A stretch of 64,000 bases of DNA from Combretum micranthum (taxonomy: Eukaryota; Streptophyta; Magnoliopsida; Myrtales; Combretaceae), in NCBI GenBank assembly GCA_024138025.1, contig JAMXBD010004307.1:1-64000 (forward strand). Direction: 5' to 3'. This document shows positions 9,957-21,788 of this stretch, in pieces. The position numbers were made by a program, and so were the translations under genes. Each line of letters starts with the position of its first letter. The first letter of the stretch is position 1. The notes under the pieces are model-generated. The model had not been told where the DNA came from and did no database searches. It was given only the letters and a program-made list of their open reading frames with translations.

Positions 9957-10457
9957 TTGGGTGTATGTCAAGCTTCAACCATATCGGCAAACATCTCTTG
10001 CCAATAGGTTGTCTTATAAGCTTTCCAGACATTATTTTGGGCCCTATCAAGTACTACAGAAGTTAGGAACAGTGGCTTATAAATTGGATCTTCCTATTAC
10101 TTCTCATATACACCCTGTCTTTCATGTTTCTGTTCTAAAAAAAGCTGAAGGGCGAACCAGTACTGAGGTGCCCTTCCCTTACATTCATGGGATAATTTTC
10201 CTATTGTTCATCCTTTAGCTATTTTAGATTCAAGAAGGGTTATACGACAGGGCAAAGAGTTTTTACAACTCTTAGTTCAATGGGAATCTCTACCACTCGA
10301 AGAAGCTACTTGGGTCGATTGGCAGGAGTTTAAGAGAGATTTTCCAGATTATCACCTTGAGGACAAGGTGTTTTTCCCTACCATGGAGCAACATGCTATG
10401 AACCGAAGTTCCAGGACACATAAGAAGCCTTCTTATTTGAAGGATTACATTACTTAA
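9931..10457 (+). pseudogene. Integrase C-terminal and chromodomain region, ends inside 3' LTR
   Basis: After a one-base frame change near 9930-9956 comes the GPY/F-type module: VGDWVYVKLQPYRQ, FGPYQVLQKLG and HPVFHVSVLKKA. A second frame change near 10190 leads to a chromodomain-like segment (about 10213-10380: GKEFLQLLVQWESLPLEEAT, then W..EF). Chromodomains bind histone marks and steer chromovirus insertion. The frame then crosses the 3' LTR boundary at 10394 and stops at TAA 10455-10457, so the last ~21 codons are encoded by the LTR. Confidence 0.8.
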
Positions 10458-10926
10458 AGAGGGAAATAACATGCATGTAATAGAATACAACAGAACTTTA
10501 ATATTCGTAACTAGATCCAGTAGGCATATCAATTCGGTAGTTGTAATCGAAAACAATTGTAACAAAATGCTTAACTGTACAATAGCATGCTCAAGTGTAA
10601 AGAGAACAGTATAAATGGGAAGAATAACAGTAAGGGGAGCATCTTTTACCCCAAACAAGCACAAAGCTTTAAGGAGTCTTCTAGAACTCGAATCCAGCAT
10701 TCCATTGTTATCTTCTTCCTCGCGATATAAAACACAGAATAGGGTTAGTAGATTTAACAGTACACATAAAAGGAAATCGAATAAACAGCAAACCCTAACA
10801 GAGAGTGGATATTCATAAGCAAGGAGGAGAGTTACCAGTGAGAGGATACGAGATATTTGTGATCAGAAACCGTAAAGTAGAGTTTAATTCTATGCTGGTG
10901 GACCGGGCCTCAGTGTGGGCTTAACG
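10394..10926 (+). repeat. 3' LTR of the chromovirus
   Basis: Starts TGCTATGAACC (5' LTR TGTTATGAACC) and ends CTTAACG (5' LTR CTTAACA), so the terminal CA has mutated. It has a ~13-bp deletion at about 10774 relative to the 5' LTR. Confidence 0.93.
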
Positions 10927-13374
10927 GTATTGTTCTTGTTCGTGAAAATCTATTTATGTTTATATTGTTATTTTGTTCATATTATTGTTATTATATCTAA
11001 GTACTATTATCTATATATCTATATACATATTCTTTAGAGCATATAAGCTCACTTGTAATTTAATTATTTTCATTGCAATTTATTTATTCCTTGTTATTTT
11101 AAGACTAGTGTCTAGTCTTAGACTTATCCTCATTAAGTCAAAACAATTTTTTTCTTTCATTTTATTTTTATTTTGGGACTAGTCCACTTCTTAGTCCCGG
11201 GAGCCTTGAAGAAGCTAAGACTCCCAATACTTGACTCTATTATTTATGTTATTTTTGTTTACTATTATTTCTCATAAATCATGTTCATTTAGATTGTTGT
11301 CCAAAATTTCAAAGTTCTAAAAATAATTAACAAAAGGAGATTTTATCACTTAGAAATAAGTTTATGTGAAGTATAAGATCTGTGTTTTAACAAAAATAAA
11401 GTCATTTCCTTTCAAGTTACAAAAAGAACCCACTACAATTTTAGAAACTACTTTTCTTATGAAAAGCTTCTTAAATCATTTATTATTCTACTTTGTTTTC
11501 CAAAAAAAAAAAAATGACTTTTGATACAAAAGTGATTTCTATGAAAAAAAAAAAAAACATAAGAACAAGAAATTTCCAAATAAAGATCTTTTCAAACAAA
11601 TGGACAAGGAAAGATTGTATAGAAAATAAATAGGAAGAAGTAACACCAATTTAGAGAAGTTAGGAGAGAAGAAAATTACTTTTCAAAAAGGATCATCTAG
11701 GAAAAATAATGAGGCAAACAAGAAGTGATTCTTTGAAAAATAAAATATTCACTTAAAGGATTTACAAAAATAAATTTCTTGTAAACTATAGATTTCTAAA
11801 AATTTTCATTGTTTTACTCAAAAAAACATAAATGGGCAACAAATACTTGAGCATGAATAAATATAAGCTATGTAGCTATAAAAAGAGAATTTTTCAACTA
11901 TATAGATAACTAAGTATTTATCAAGCAAGTTTTGGATGATTGGACCAAAGTTGTTTTTGAGTTAGAAAATTCGTGGTGAATTTTTTCGCCACTGTTTCGA
12001 AGCCTGTATGACCTTGTTTGTTAAAAATAGTTTTAGAAATGGATAGATCTTTTCGAGTAGATGGAAATCGGTATATTATATGCGCAATTCCGAGTTAAAA
12101 TGACCAAGTTATGGCCATTTTAAATTGGAACTCTCCTTTCTACGAACTTTAACGTTCTCATGACATTGTTTTTGTCAAAATTCAAGAAAATCATCAAGAA
12201 GTACTCATCTTGGGTATTTTCTTTGGTTAGGTGATTCCGAGGAAGAATACCTATATCCCGAAGACTATTTCGATTAAGTGGAGTGTGTGAGCGACTCGTC
12301 CGCTAGAGAAATCGTCGTCATGGCATCGTGAGTCTATTTCCTTTAAATACTATACTTGTTGTGCTTGTAATTTAGTTGCATTAGAGTTAGGAAAAGACAA
12401 ATGGATATGTATGTAAAATAATTCCTTGAAAGAATCCTAAGAATAGCGAGGCTGGAATTGATTTAAATGTTTGTTTTAGTATGACACTTGCTTTGTATGA
12501 GATTCTTTGATCGCCTTAAATTTGATAATAATAACGTTATGATATCATAAATAAATGGATTCATGCATACCATGAAGTGAGTCACATTGCATTAGGTTAT
12601 TATCCTTGGGTGAGAAGGATAGTAAGCTCATGTCGAAAGCAACACTTGACAGAGTGTCCGAAAGCGATTGCTTGGTGGCATTAAGGAAATGCTTGGCGGA
12701 AGATCCGAAAGCAAGGCTCAATTCAAGTAGACTTTAAATGCTTGGTGATATTGGTCGAAAGCATAAATCTTTTTACTAAAACTACTTGTGTTTGAGGTTA
12801 TGTATCACCAAACCCTAAATGGAGGGCGTAAATCCATTCAACATATAGTTCCCGGAAAACTATGTGCTTTTTTTGCCCACGTGTATGTTGCATTCCATTT
12901 GGTTGATTAAACAACTTGTTTGAAATCTTGTTACAAGAAGTTATTTATGGAAATAGTTCTCACTAAGCCTGTTAGCTTATACCCCCATAGATATCTTTTG
13001 CAGTTGCGTTATCTGTGGTTGAGGCTACGAAGACCCTGCAGTCAGGTAATTTCTTTTTGGATAAGGAAATTCTAGATGAAGTTTAGTGTTAGATAAGATG
13101 TACAATATTCTTGTGATAGATTTGTGAATAAGGGAAATATCCCTAAGTTTGTAAGATCATTGATATAAGTAAATGAATATTATGAATCCTCTTTTCTTAA
13201 TATGTTATTATATCTTCTTAAGCTTCATAATTCCATGTCTGGTCTTCTAAGTTTGTGAGAGCACGTCTTACACTTAATATCAAAGCTTTTGGGAGTGGCT
13301 AAGGTTGTCATACTTAAGCTTTAATATTGAGTATGGCGGACTGTTACCTTTAGGGTACCCCTTGGGGTGTGATA

Positions 13375-16300
13375 GGCTAGGCTCACACATGGAATACATC
13401 CTCGGTGCACCTTGGTTCACTATGAATGAGCTTTGATACCGGGTCTCATTATACAAACGAGTCCTCAGCACTCTACCAAATGTAATATGTCCGATGCGAT
13501 GCATGACTAATTTAATTTTTTGCTTAGATCAAAATATTCATACATTCTTTAGAGTGACCAACCAATATCATACACATAACAGAAATAATATGAACAGTGT
13601 AGTTATCTAATCGAATCGTGGTTTCGATATGCTTTAGTATTCTTTGGCATACATTCATCACAGTCTCACCATCTATCCCATCCCCATTCATATCGATTTT
13701 TATTTTGTTCCTATGATTCTAATGCAACTAGCTAGAAGCACAAATAATGTAACAAAATAAGAAGAAAACTCACTCGGCCATTAGATCACTGGTCTCTTAG
13801 TAAAAGTGATCCGGTGGTAAGGAATCGTCAATTTCGGGGTCTCCTAAAATGAAAGAAATACCCTAATAAGTATTTCATTACTTAACAAAATCAAACTATC
13901 TCACACAAACTATCAAATTCGTAATTCTCGTCTTAAGCGGAAATTCCAACTTAGAATGGCCATAACTTGGTCGTTTTAACTCGGAATTTAGCAAATTATA
14001 TATCGATTTCTATCCACTTCGAAAGATCTATCTAATTCTAGTATAATATTTAAGTTTTGAAAATTTTGAAGCTTCGAAAAGGTCCGATCAGTTTTGATCA
14101 GTAGCGAAATTCAATTCCGAAAAGTAGTTTTGTAAATGTTTGTAATGTTTCTACTATTCAAAGTAAGTATACATGCAATTTGAACAAGTTACTACCATAA
14201 ATGATATGTCATGAGATATATATATATACATGTTCTTGATGATATTGAATAAAAGAAATTTTTTGAAAACTTTTTCTTTGTAAGACTTTATGAAAAATTA
14301 ACTCAAAAAGGCTAATCTTATATTCTTGACAATCCCTACTTGCTTTTAGAAAAATTCCTTGATAAAATCTATTTATTCTTGTTAAAATTAAGCCTTCATT
14401 ATGTATATTCCCTTAGGCCTTTGTTTTTCAATAAAAAATCTCATTTTACACTTTGTCAACATGTTTTTAAAATTGGTTCATCCCAAAATCCGAATTTTAT
14501 AAAAATTGTTTTGAGGTGATTCCTTTAAGTAAAAATCATTTGATACTTAGAAAATTAAGGCTCAACCATGCTAGCCATTAAGGACTTCATTTCTTTAATA
14601 CAACTTCTAATTGAGTTTGAAAAATATGGGTTTTCATGCCATTACATGTTTTTCTTAGCAAATCTCTTCTTAATTTATAAAAATCATTACTTGATGATAC
14701 ATATGACGTAAACTCCTCATTTTTCATATAAAACACAAGTTTTAGAGTTGATAAATGGGTTTTTAAGAAATGGTTTTTAAATCATCCGAATTTATAAAAT
14801 TTGGATAGAACTCAAATTTCATATTTTGTAATCTCTTCCTATTTTTGAGAATCTCTACTAGTAGATCTACCATTTACTTATAAAAAAACATCTCCTATTG
14901 ATACCTATTCCATAAGCCTTCCATTTTCTAAACAAAACTTTCATTTTGGTGTTGAAAAATGGGTTTTCAAAATTGGTTTTTGTTGAGATCCGAATTTACC
15001 AAATATATTTTTGGACATATCTTTTGATAAAATCCATCTAAACTTACGAAAAATCATCCTTTACATATCTTGTCTTAAGAGTCTTCCATTTCTTAAATAA
15101 AAACTTTATTTTTAAGTTGGAAAACATGTTTTTAAACTAGGCCTTGGCCTAAATCCGAAAATAAGATTTTTATTTTTGAAAATCACCTTTGATTGTTGTA
15201 AAAAGAAGTCTTGATGATATACATCCACTAAACCTTCATTTTCTCAACTAAAACTTCCATTTGAGACTTGGAAAGTGGTTTTTAAATATGGGTTTTACCA
15301 AGATACGAATTTTACTATTTTTATTCAAGTTCATATCTAAGATCTACACATAATATGAACATGAATATAAAAAAATGCATGGTAGCAAACTATAAACTCA
15401 TAGATCTAAACTTTACTCCTAAAAATCATTCATTTATGATATCTATTCCTTAAGCCGTTCATTTTAAATGAAAAATACACATTTTGAAGTTGAAAAATAG
15501 CTTTTCTAAATATGGTTCCCTTTTTATCCGAATTTTCAAAAATGATTTTTGTTGAAACTAAAATAGATCTTAAGTTTTCTAAAACTTTTCTACTATCATC
15601 AAGCTATTAGAAGTTATTTAAGAAAATAAATCAAAAGTCTAATGCATTTATAAACCTAAAACACTAGATCTAGTTTACTATACTAGTTATAAATGCATGA
15701 ACACTAAGATAATTATGTGAATGACGAATATACATAAATCATTAGCAATAACAAAATAATAACTCATATAACAAGATCTAAAGCATAAACAAAGTCAAAG
15801 CTATAAGAAAAAGTTAGATCTACAAAATATAACTACTTTTAGCAAGAAAATAATAATGATACAAGAAAATAATCATGGAGAAGAGGAGTGTTTTATCTTG
15901 GCATCATCATCCTTGGCTTTTTAAGCTTATGGAAGGTCATTTGATGCATGAAACTCTCACTATACTTTACTTATATCACCTAGGGAAGCTCAAGAAAATA
16001 TTTTACTTAAAAATCCTCAAGAATGGAGTGTGGAAGTGATTTTTTTTAGATGGGGGCAGCTTGTGTTCTTACAAGAACAAGAACAAAAGAAGAAAGAAAG
16101 AGAGGAAAAGAGAGAGTAAATGAGATAGGGTTTCAAAGGAATGAAAGGAAGTAAATGAGAGGCATTAAATGGAGAGAGAGCAGTGTATTAATTGAAAGAG
16201 AAAAAAGTAAAACAAGGGCAGCAAATTAGGGGGTGTTGCATGTGAAAGACCAAGGAGAGAGAGGGGAAATTTGGTTTGCTTTTGACTTGGAATTGTAATG

Positions 16301-17696
16301 TAATTAATGATATGTGTAGCTTCTTGAAGAATGATTTGAAAAAGGGTTATTTTAATTAATTTTGTAGTATTCCAAGAGACAAAAGGGCAGCAAAAAGGAG
16401 TCAAAATCTACCATGAAGTATGGAATAAAGTATAGAAAGATTAAAGTGAAAAAGAAGTGATGTGAGAAAGGGGTATTTAAAAATATGAGTTGTAAGAGTA
16501 CTTTCTTAATAAAAAAAATGAGAAAAATATAGAAAATGTATTCCAAATATCTGTAGCAGATTTTTCATAATTAAAAAAGATAATTAATTAATTTATTTTA
16601 GTGAATTATCAAATAAGTTACCGCATGATCAAAATACGCGAATATGAGCTATAATTGATATTTTTATAACCCGAAAAATTCTAAAAAATTATTTTATGAA
16701 AATAAAAATATTTTTCAGATATTTTCCAATTATCAAATTAATTTATTTTATTTTTAGTATCAGGTCTTAAACAGAATCTGATCATGTATAATCCTGAAAC
16801 GAACTAAATTTTGGAAAAACGAAATTTTCTGGGATATATAAAATATTTATCTAAAAATATAAGGGTTTATAAGAATAATAAAATCGTGTAATGAATAGTA
16901 GTGAATAGTGCAAAAGACTAGTTAATTACCGGTAGTAATGAAATACGAATATAATCACGAAATCAAATAATTCTGGTTATCGAAAAATTATAAAAATGAT
17001 ATTTTATAAATCCTTATGAAAATGCAAGTCTAAAAGTATTAATGGTATATTTTTGATATCTCGAGCCTCGTGACAAGCTTTTTGAAGTCTGTATCCGAAC
17101 GGGTTCAAAATAGATAAAAAATTTACCAATATGATATTTTTAAGTGATCTTATATTACTACGAGTTATTCTCCACACTTAAACTATACCTCGGTCTCTAC
17201 GGTTAAGAGCGCGAGATTGCTTGGCTAAAACAACTTTATTCTACTTAGGGTTCCCGAGTGATTTTCCTGTTTAGATCCTTGCCAATTTAGAAACTGATGT
17301 TTTATGTTTATATAACATATTTAATTTGAGAAATTTATTTTAAATTTTATTTTCGTAAGTATTTAATATCTCTCAACATTTTCAGAATTCTTTAATTGAG
17401 TTTTATTTTGAAGGTTTATCGTTATTTTTTTTAATAATTTGTTTTTGGGTTCTATATTACCCGATTTTACAATCTGGAGTTAAATATAGAATATGTCGTA
17501 CGTAGCGGTTTTGAATTTGAAGACTGCTGAGTTCTTATTTTATTTTAAGGATTTTTATTTTCTCAAGATTAAGAAATTTCTGGATTTGTTCGTGATTTAG
17601 GACTAGTTGAAGTTCGGTTTTAATTTGGAGTCATTTTTAGAGTTTATTTTCGAAGTTCATTTTGGAATTATTTACTAAAATTTTCCGGGGCTTACA
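13375..17696 (-). repeat. Family B LTR, truncated at its 3' end by family A
   Basis: On the minus strand it starts TGTAAGCCCCGGAAAATTTT (17696) and is collinear over its whole length with the solo LTR 48,730-53,193. It lacks the part equivalent to 48,730-49,346, which would lie left of the nested family A LTR, outside the window. The core block with its stem is at 13951-13979. The right flank 17697-17701 is ACAGC, the expected target-site copy. Cys-rich or coding sequence is absent; scattered short ORFs are pyrimidine-rich shadows. Confidence 0.8.
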
Positions 17697-18075
17697 ACAG
17701 CTATCGAAATATCATAGAAAGTACTAGGTCATATTCCTTAGAGATCGATAGCATCTACCATATTCACTTTTTATCTATTATCTAACCAAAGAAAAACTTA
17801 GAAGAACATTATGAACAGTAAAAAGCTAAGCTAAGGTTAAGACTAAATATATACATATTTTCAAGGTAAAGTTATAAAATAGGTTTTGGTAATGCAAGAA
17901 AGAGCTTAGGGTTTGCTTCACCAAGTCCTTATCATGTGATTTCTTAACAAACTCAAAGAGTTGTTAGCTAGATATACTTGTACCATCAAATTCACTAAGG
18001 TAAGTTAAAGTCTTTCTCAAGGTCAGAAACTCTTGATCTATATCAAGTCACCCGAATTCATTCACAAGCTATCAA
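17697..18075. other. Unassigned spacer between family B and family A LTRs
   Basis: AT-rich, no ORF of interest. It is continuous with 21,789 onward once the solo LTR 18,076-21,783 is removed, so it was one sequence before that insertion. Confidence 0.5.
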
Positions 18076-21000
18076 TGTCACGCCCCAACGGGTACCCTAA
18101 ACGTGACAGTCCGCCACACTCAATATTAAAGCTTAAGTATGACAACCTTAGTCATTTCCAAAAGCTTTTATATTAAGTGTAAGGCTTACTTTCACAATTT
18201 TAGAGGACCATACATGGATTAATGAAGCTTAAAGAGATATAAAAACATAGTAAGAAAAGAAGAATCACAATAAATAATTGTCCATGGCATAAACTTTAGA
18301 AACTTAGGGACGACTCTCTAAATTACACATCTACTAACATGCTAACATTAAACTATACTTTATTCAAATTTCTAATATTCAAAAGGGATTACCTGCCCAC
18401 ATGGTCCACGTGGCCTTAGCCATAAGTACGGGAACTGCAAAAGATAGCTATCGGGGTATAAGCTAATAGGCTTAGTGAGAACTATTTCCATAAATAACTT
18501 CTTGTAACAAGATTCAAACAAGTTGGTTAATCACACATATGTAATGCATCAAACACGTGGGCAAACAATCATATAGCTTTCCGGGAACTATATGTTGAAT
18601 GGATTTACGCCCTCCATTCGGGGTTTGGTGATACTCAAAACAAGTAGTTTTTATAATAGAAAATTTAAGCTTGCGAGCACACATCGCCAAGCATTTAATA
18701 AAAACTTTCATACTTGCGAGCACTCATCGCCAAGTATTCAATCAAAACTTTTATACTTGCGAGCACTCATCGCCAAGTATTCCGAACCTACTTGATTTGA
18801 CCTTGCTTTCGGATCAACCGCCAAGCATATTCCATTAAGCCGCCAAGCAATCGCTTTCGGATCCTCCGCCAAGTGTTGCTTTCGACATGAGCCTACTATC
18901 CTTCTCACCCAAGGATAATAGCCCAACCATGTAATGTGACTCACTTCGTGGTATGCATGAGTTCATTAATTTATAAAGTCATAACATAATTATTTTCGAC
19001 TTTATGGTGATCAAGGAATTTCACACAAATCAATATTATACTAAAACAATCACTTAGAACAATTCGGGCTTCGATATTCTTAGAATTCTTTCAAGGAATT
19101 ATTTACATGCATATCGGTTTATCTTTTCCTAACTCTAGTGCAACTAATTTACAAGCACAACAAGTGTAGCATTTAATGGAAATAAACTCACGATGCCATT
19201 GTCGTCTATCCTCTAAGCGGATGAGTCGTTCACACACTCCACTAAATCGTAATTAGTCCTCGGGGTGAAGAAATCCTTCCTCGGGATCACCTAACCAAAG
19301 AAAATACCCATAATGAGTTTTTCTTGAAGATTTTCTTGAATTTTGACAAAACAATGTCAAAGAACGTCAAAGTTCGTATAGAAGAATGTTCCAACTTAAA
19401 ATGGCCATAACTTGGTCATTTTAACTCGGAATCGCGCATATAATATACCGATTTCTATCTACTCGAAAAGATCTACCCATTTATAAAATTATTTCCCACA
19501 AACAAAGCCACATAGGCTCCGAAAAACTGGTGACAAAATTCACCACGGATTTTTTGTAAAAACAACTTTGGTTCAAGAAATCAAAATTTGTTTGATAAAT
19601 ACTTAGTTATCTATATAGTTGAAAAATTCTCTTTTTATAACTATATAACTCATATTTAAGCATGCTCAAGTGTTTGTTGTCCAAATTATTTTTCCTAAGT
19701 AAAACAATGTCGGTTTGAAGCTTTTTGGAAATTGTTTTTGTGAATTTCTTTGAAATGAATACCTTGTTTTCTTTTATTTTCTAAAAACGTTTTATGTTGG
19801 TTTTATTTATCTTTTTTTCTAAGTGACCTTTGAAAATAAAATTTCCTCCTTTCTGAGCTACATTAATACTATATTTGAAGTTTTTTAGGAAATATGCTTT
19901 TCTTCATTTTCTTGTGTAAATTCCTTTGTTTTTGGCAAAAATCTTTACTTGATATTTCTATTCTTTTTCTCATGTCTCCTATTTTCAAAAACAATTACTT
20001 ATGCATGAAAATTTGGTTTCCTTATAAAAACAAAGTGGAACATTTAAGGACTTTTTGTAGAAAAACTAATTTCTATAATTCTATTATTTCCCTCTTGTAG
20101 CTTGAAAGAAATAACTTTATTATTTTCAAATCATAAATTTTCTTTGCCTATTTGTTTGCAAAGGTCTTTATTTAAAATTTCCTTAGTTATCCATCTTATT
20201 TCTTTCTTATGAAAGAATATATTTTCTTTTGATGACAAGGTAGAGTAACAAAGATTTAAGTAGCTTTTTAAGTAAAAATAGTTTCTAAATTCATAGTGAA
20301 TTCTTTTTGTAACTTGAAAATGAATGAGTTTATTTTTGTTATCTTATATTTTTATATTTCACAAAAATTTATTCCTAAGTGACAAAAGTCTTCTTTTATT
20401 TCATTATCTTTAGAAAATGGAACTTTTGGACAACAATCTAAATGAACATGATTATGAGAATAACAAAATAACATAAAGCATAAATAATAAAATCAAGTAT
20501 TGGAGTCTTAGCTTTTTCAAGGCTCCCGGGACTAAGAAATAAACTAGTCCCATAATAAAATAAAATAAATGAAAGAAAAGCTTGTTTTGACTTGATGAGG
20601 ACAAGTCTAAGACTAGAGACTAGTCTTAATTCAACAAGGAATAAATAAATAAATTGCAATGGAAAAAAATAAATAATTGCTTTGCATGAAATAAATAAAT
20701 TGCAAGTGAGCTTATATGCTCTAAAGAATATGTATATATATGTATAGATATGTAACAACAACATAAACATAAATGGATTGGCATGAACAAGAACAATACA
20801 TGAACATAATGTAGTTTCCACCACTTGTAGTATTTGGAAACTCACACTATGGTCATGTAAAGTTACATGACATGAAGAAGAAGAAGGAATTATAAATGGG
20901 TTACCTAAAGAAGACTTTGATGTGGTTATGTGGTTATGGGTTTTTGTTGTTGGTGGAAGTTGTTGTGGAATTATTTTGAGAGAGTTTTGAGATAGTAACT

Positions 21001-21783
21001 TGAGAGAACTTTGAGAGGAAAAATTGAGAGAGTTTTGGTATGAATTTGTGGGTAGTGAATGAGTGAGAAGGGGGTATTTATAGGAAAATGAGGAGTGATT
21101 TTTGTGTGATTAAAATAAATTGAAATTGAAACAAATTGGGAATGGAGAGAGAGAGGGGGGCCGGCCACTTTAGTAGAGGGAGTGATTTATTTTTTGACTT
21201 TTTGTTAAATAAAAGATGTAATTTGTAAGGTAGATGTGATATAAAGTTATGGGAAAGGTAAAAAGTTAAGATTATAGGTTATGTAGAGTGTAAGAGTAGG
21301 TGTAAGAAAAAGTAGAGATAAAAGAATAGTGTAGAATAGTAATGAATAGTGTAATGTAAAGTAGATATGACAATTAAAGTACCGGTAGTAAGAAAATACG
21401 CGTATAATAGCCATATCTGTTATTTTTACTTACCGAAAAATTACGAAACTGATATTTTTGGAAAACTTATATTTTTACGAGTCTAACGGTATATTCGGAA
21501 TATTTTTACTATTCCGGGCTTCCGGACACGTTTTTCGAGAACTGTGTCCGATCGGGTTCGAAGGACACCCGAATTTCGCAAAACTGAAACTTTTATAGAA
21601 CCTATGGTTATTACGGACTATTCGAGCTAATTATCCCAACTTCATTTTTCCGGGCCAAAGAAAACGGCAATGCCGGATTTAGATTGATACGGTAAACTAG
21701 GGTTTTGTTGACCTTTAAGGTTCCGTTTGACTTCCGGTTAGGGTTTTATGCTAAACCGATTCCGAAAATTTTAGGGGTTTACA
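18076..21783 (-). repeat. Family A solo LTR (3.71 kb), TSD ATCAA
   Basis: On the minus strand it runs TGTAAACCCC..GGGGCGTGACA. It is flanked by perfect 5-bp duplications ATCAA at 18071-18075 and 21784-21788, and has no internal region, so it is a product of LTR-LTR recombination. It closely resembles the 5' LTR at 58,120-61,787. Landmarks on the minus strand: TATA 21082-21075, palindrome 20871-20852, splice-like GTAA from 20904, triloop stem 20627-20609, core stem 19424-19396, 43-bp tandem repeat 18670-18782, acceptor-like TTTTGCAG ending 18435, terminal hairpin 18178-18118. Confidence 0.95.
18670..18782 (-). repeat. 43-bp tandem repeat within family A LTR
   Basis: Unit starts at 18670, 18713 and 18756 (plus-strand CTTGCGAGCAC then ATCGCCAAG), about 2.6 copies. 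The equivalent place in the 58-kb LTR (around 61,118-61,190) has fewer copies. The 42-kb LTR (around 45,040-45,200) has a diverged version built on AGCATAAT units. Confidence 0.85.
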
Positions 21784-21788
21784 ATCAA

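Larger units (their letters stand above)
5360..10926 (+). mobile_element. Ty3/gypsy chromovirus, complete but decayed (5.57 kb)
   Basis: The element is bounded by LTRs 5360-5904 and 10394-10926 and by the imperfect target-site duplication TTATT (5355-5359) / GTATT (10927-10931). Uninterrupted family A LTRs read GTATT here, so the left copy has mutated. The order gag, protease, RT, RNase H, integrase, chromodomain identifies a chromovirus. Short LTRs, a total of ~5.6 kb and a gag-pol that stays in one frame from ~6128 to 8455 suggest the Reina-type lineage. The reading frame is broken by at least four frameshifts and at least five stop codons. By eye the two LTRs differ at about 25 positions plus a ~13-bp deletion, near 5%, so the insertion is moderately old. 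Confidence 0.92.
4805..13374 (+). repeat. Family A LTR, 5'-truncated, split by the chromovirus
   Basis: Two segments, 4805-5359 and 10932-13374, join into one family A LTR that is collinear with 58,563-61,787. The first ~440 bp are missing at the junction with the Ogre-like element. Family A landmarks are present: TATA box 5060-5067, palindrome at 5283-5302, CTTTAG/GTAAAC at 5250/5251, stem-loops at 11101-11119 and 11175-11198, the core block (12031-12125), a TTTTGCAG at 12996-13003 and the terminal hairpin 13272-13332. The LTR end reads ..GTGATA, a decayed ..GTGACA. It abuts family B sequence at 13375, so this LTR probably inserted into a family B LTR. Whether it is solo or part of a full element cannot be seen. 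Confidence 0.8.

Noticed and set aside
20438..20845. 135-codon minus-strand ORF
   Set aside because: Lies in the leader of the 18-kb solo LTR. Equivalent positions in other copies have no comparable ORF.
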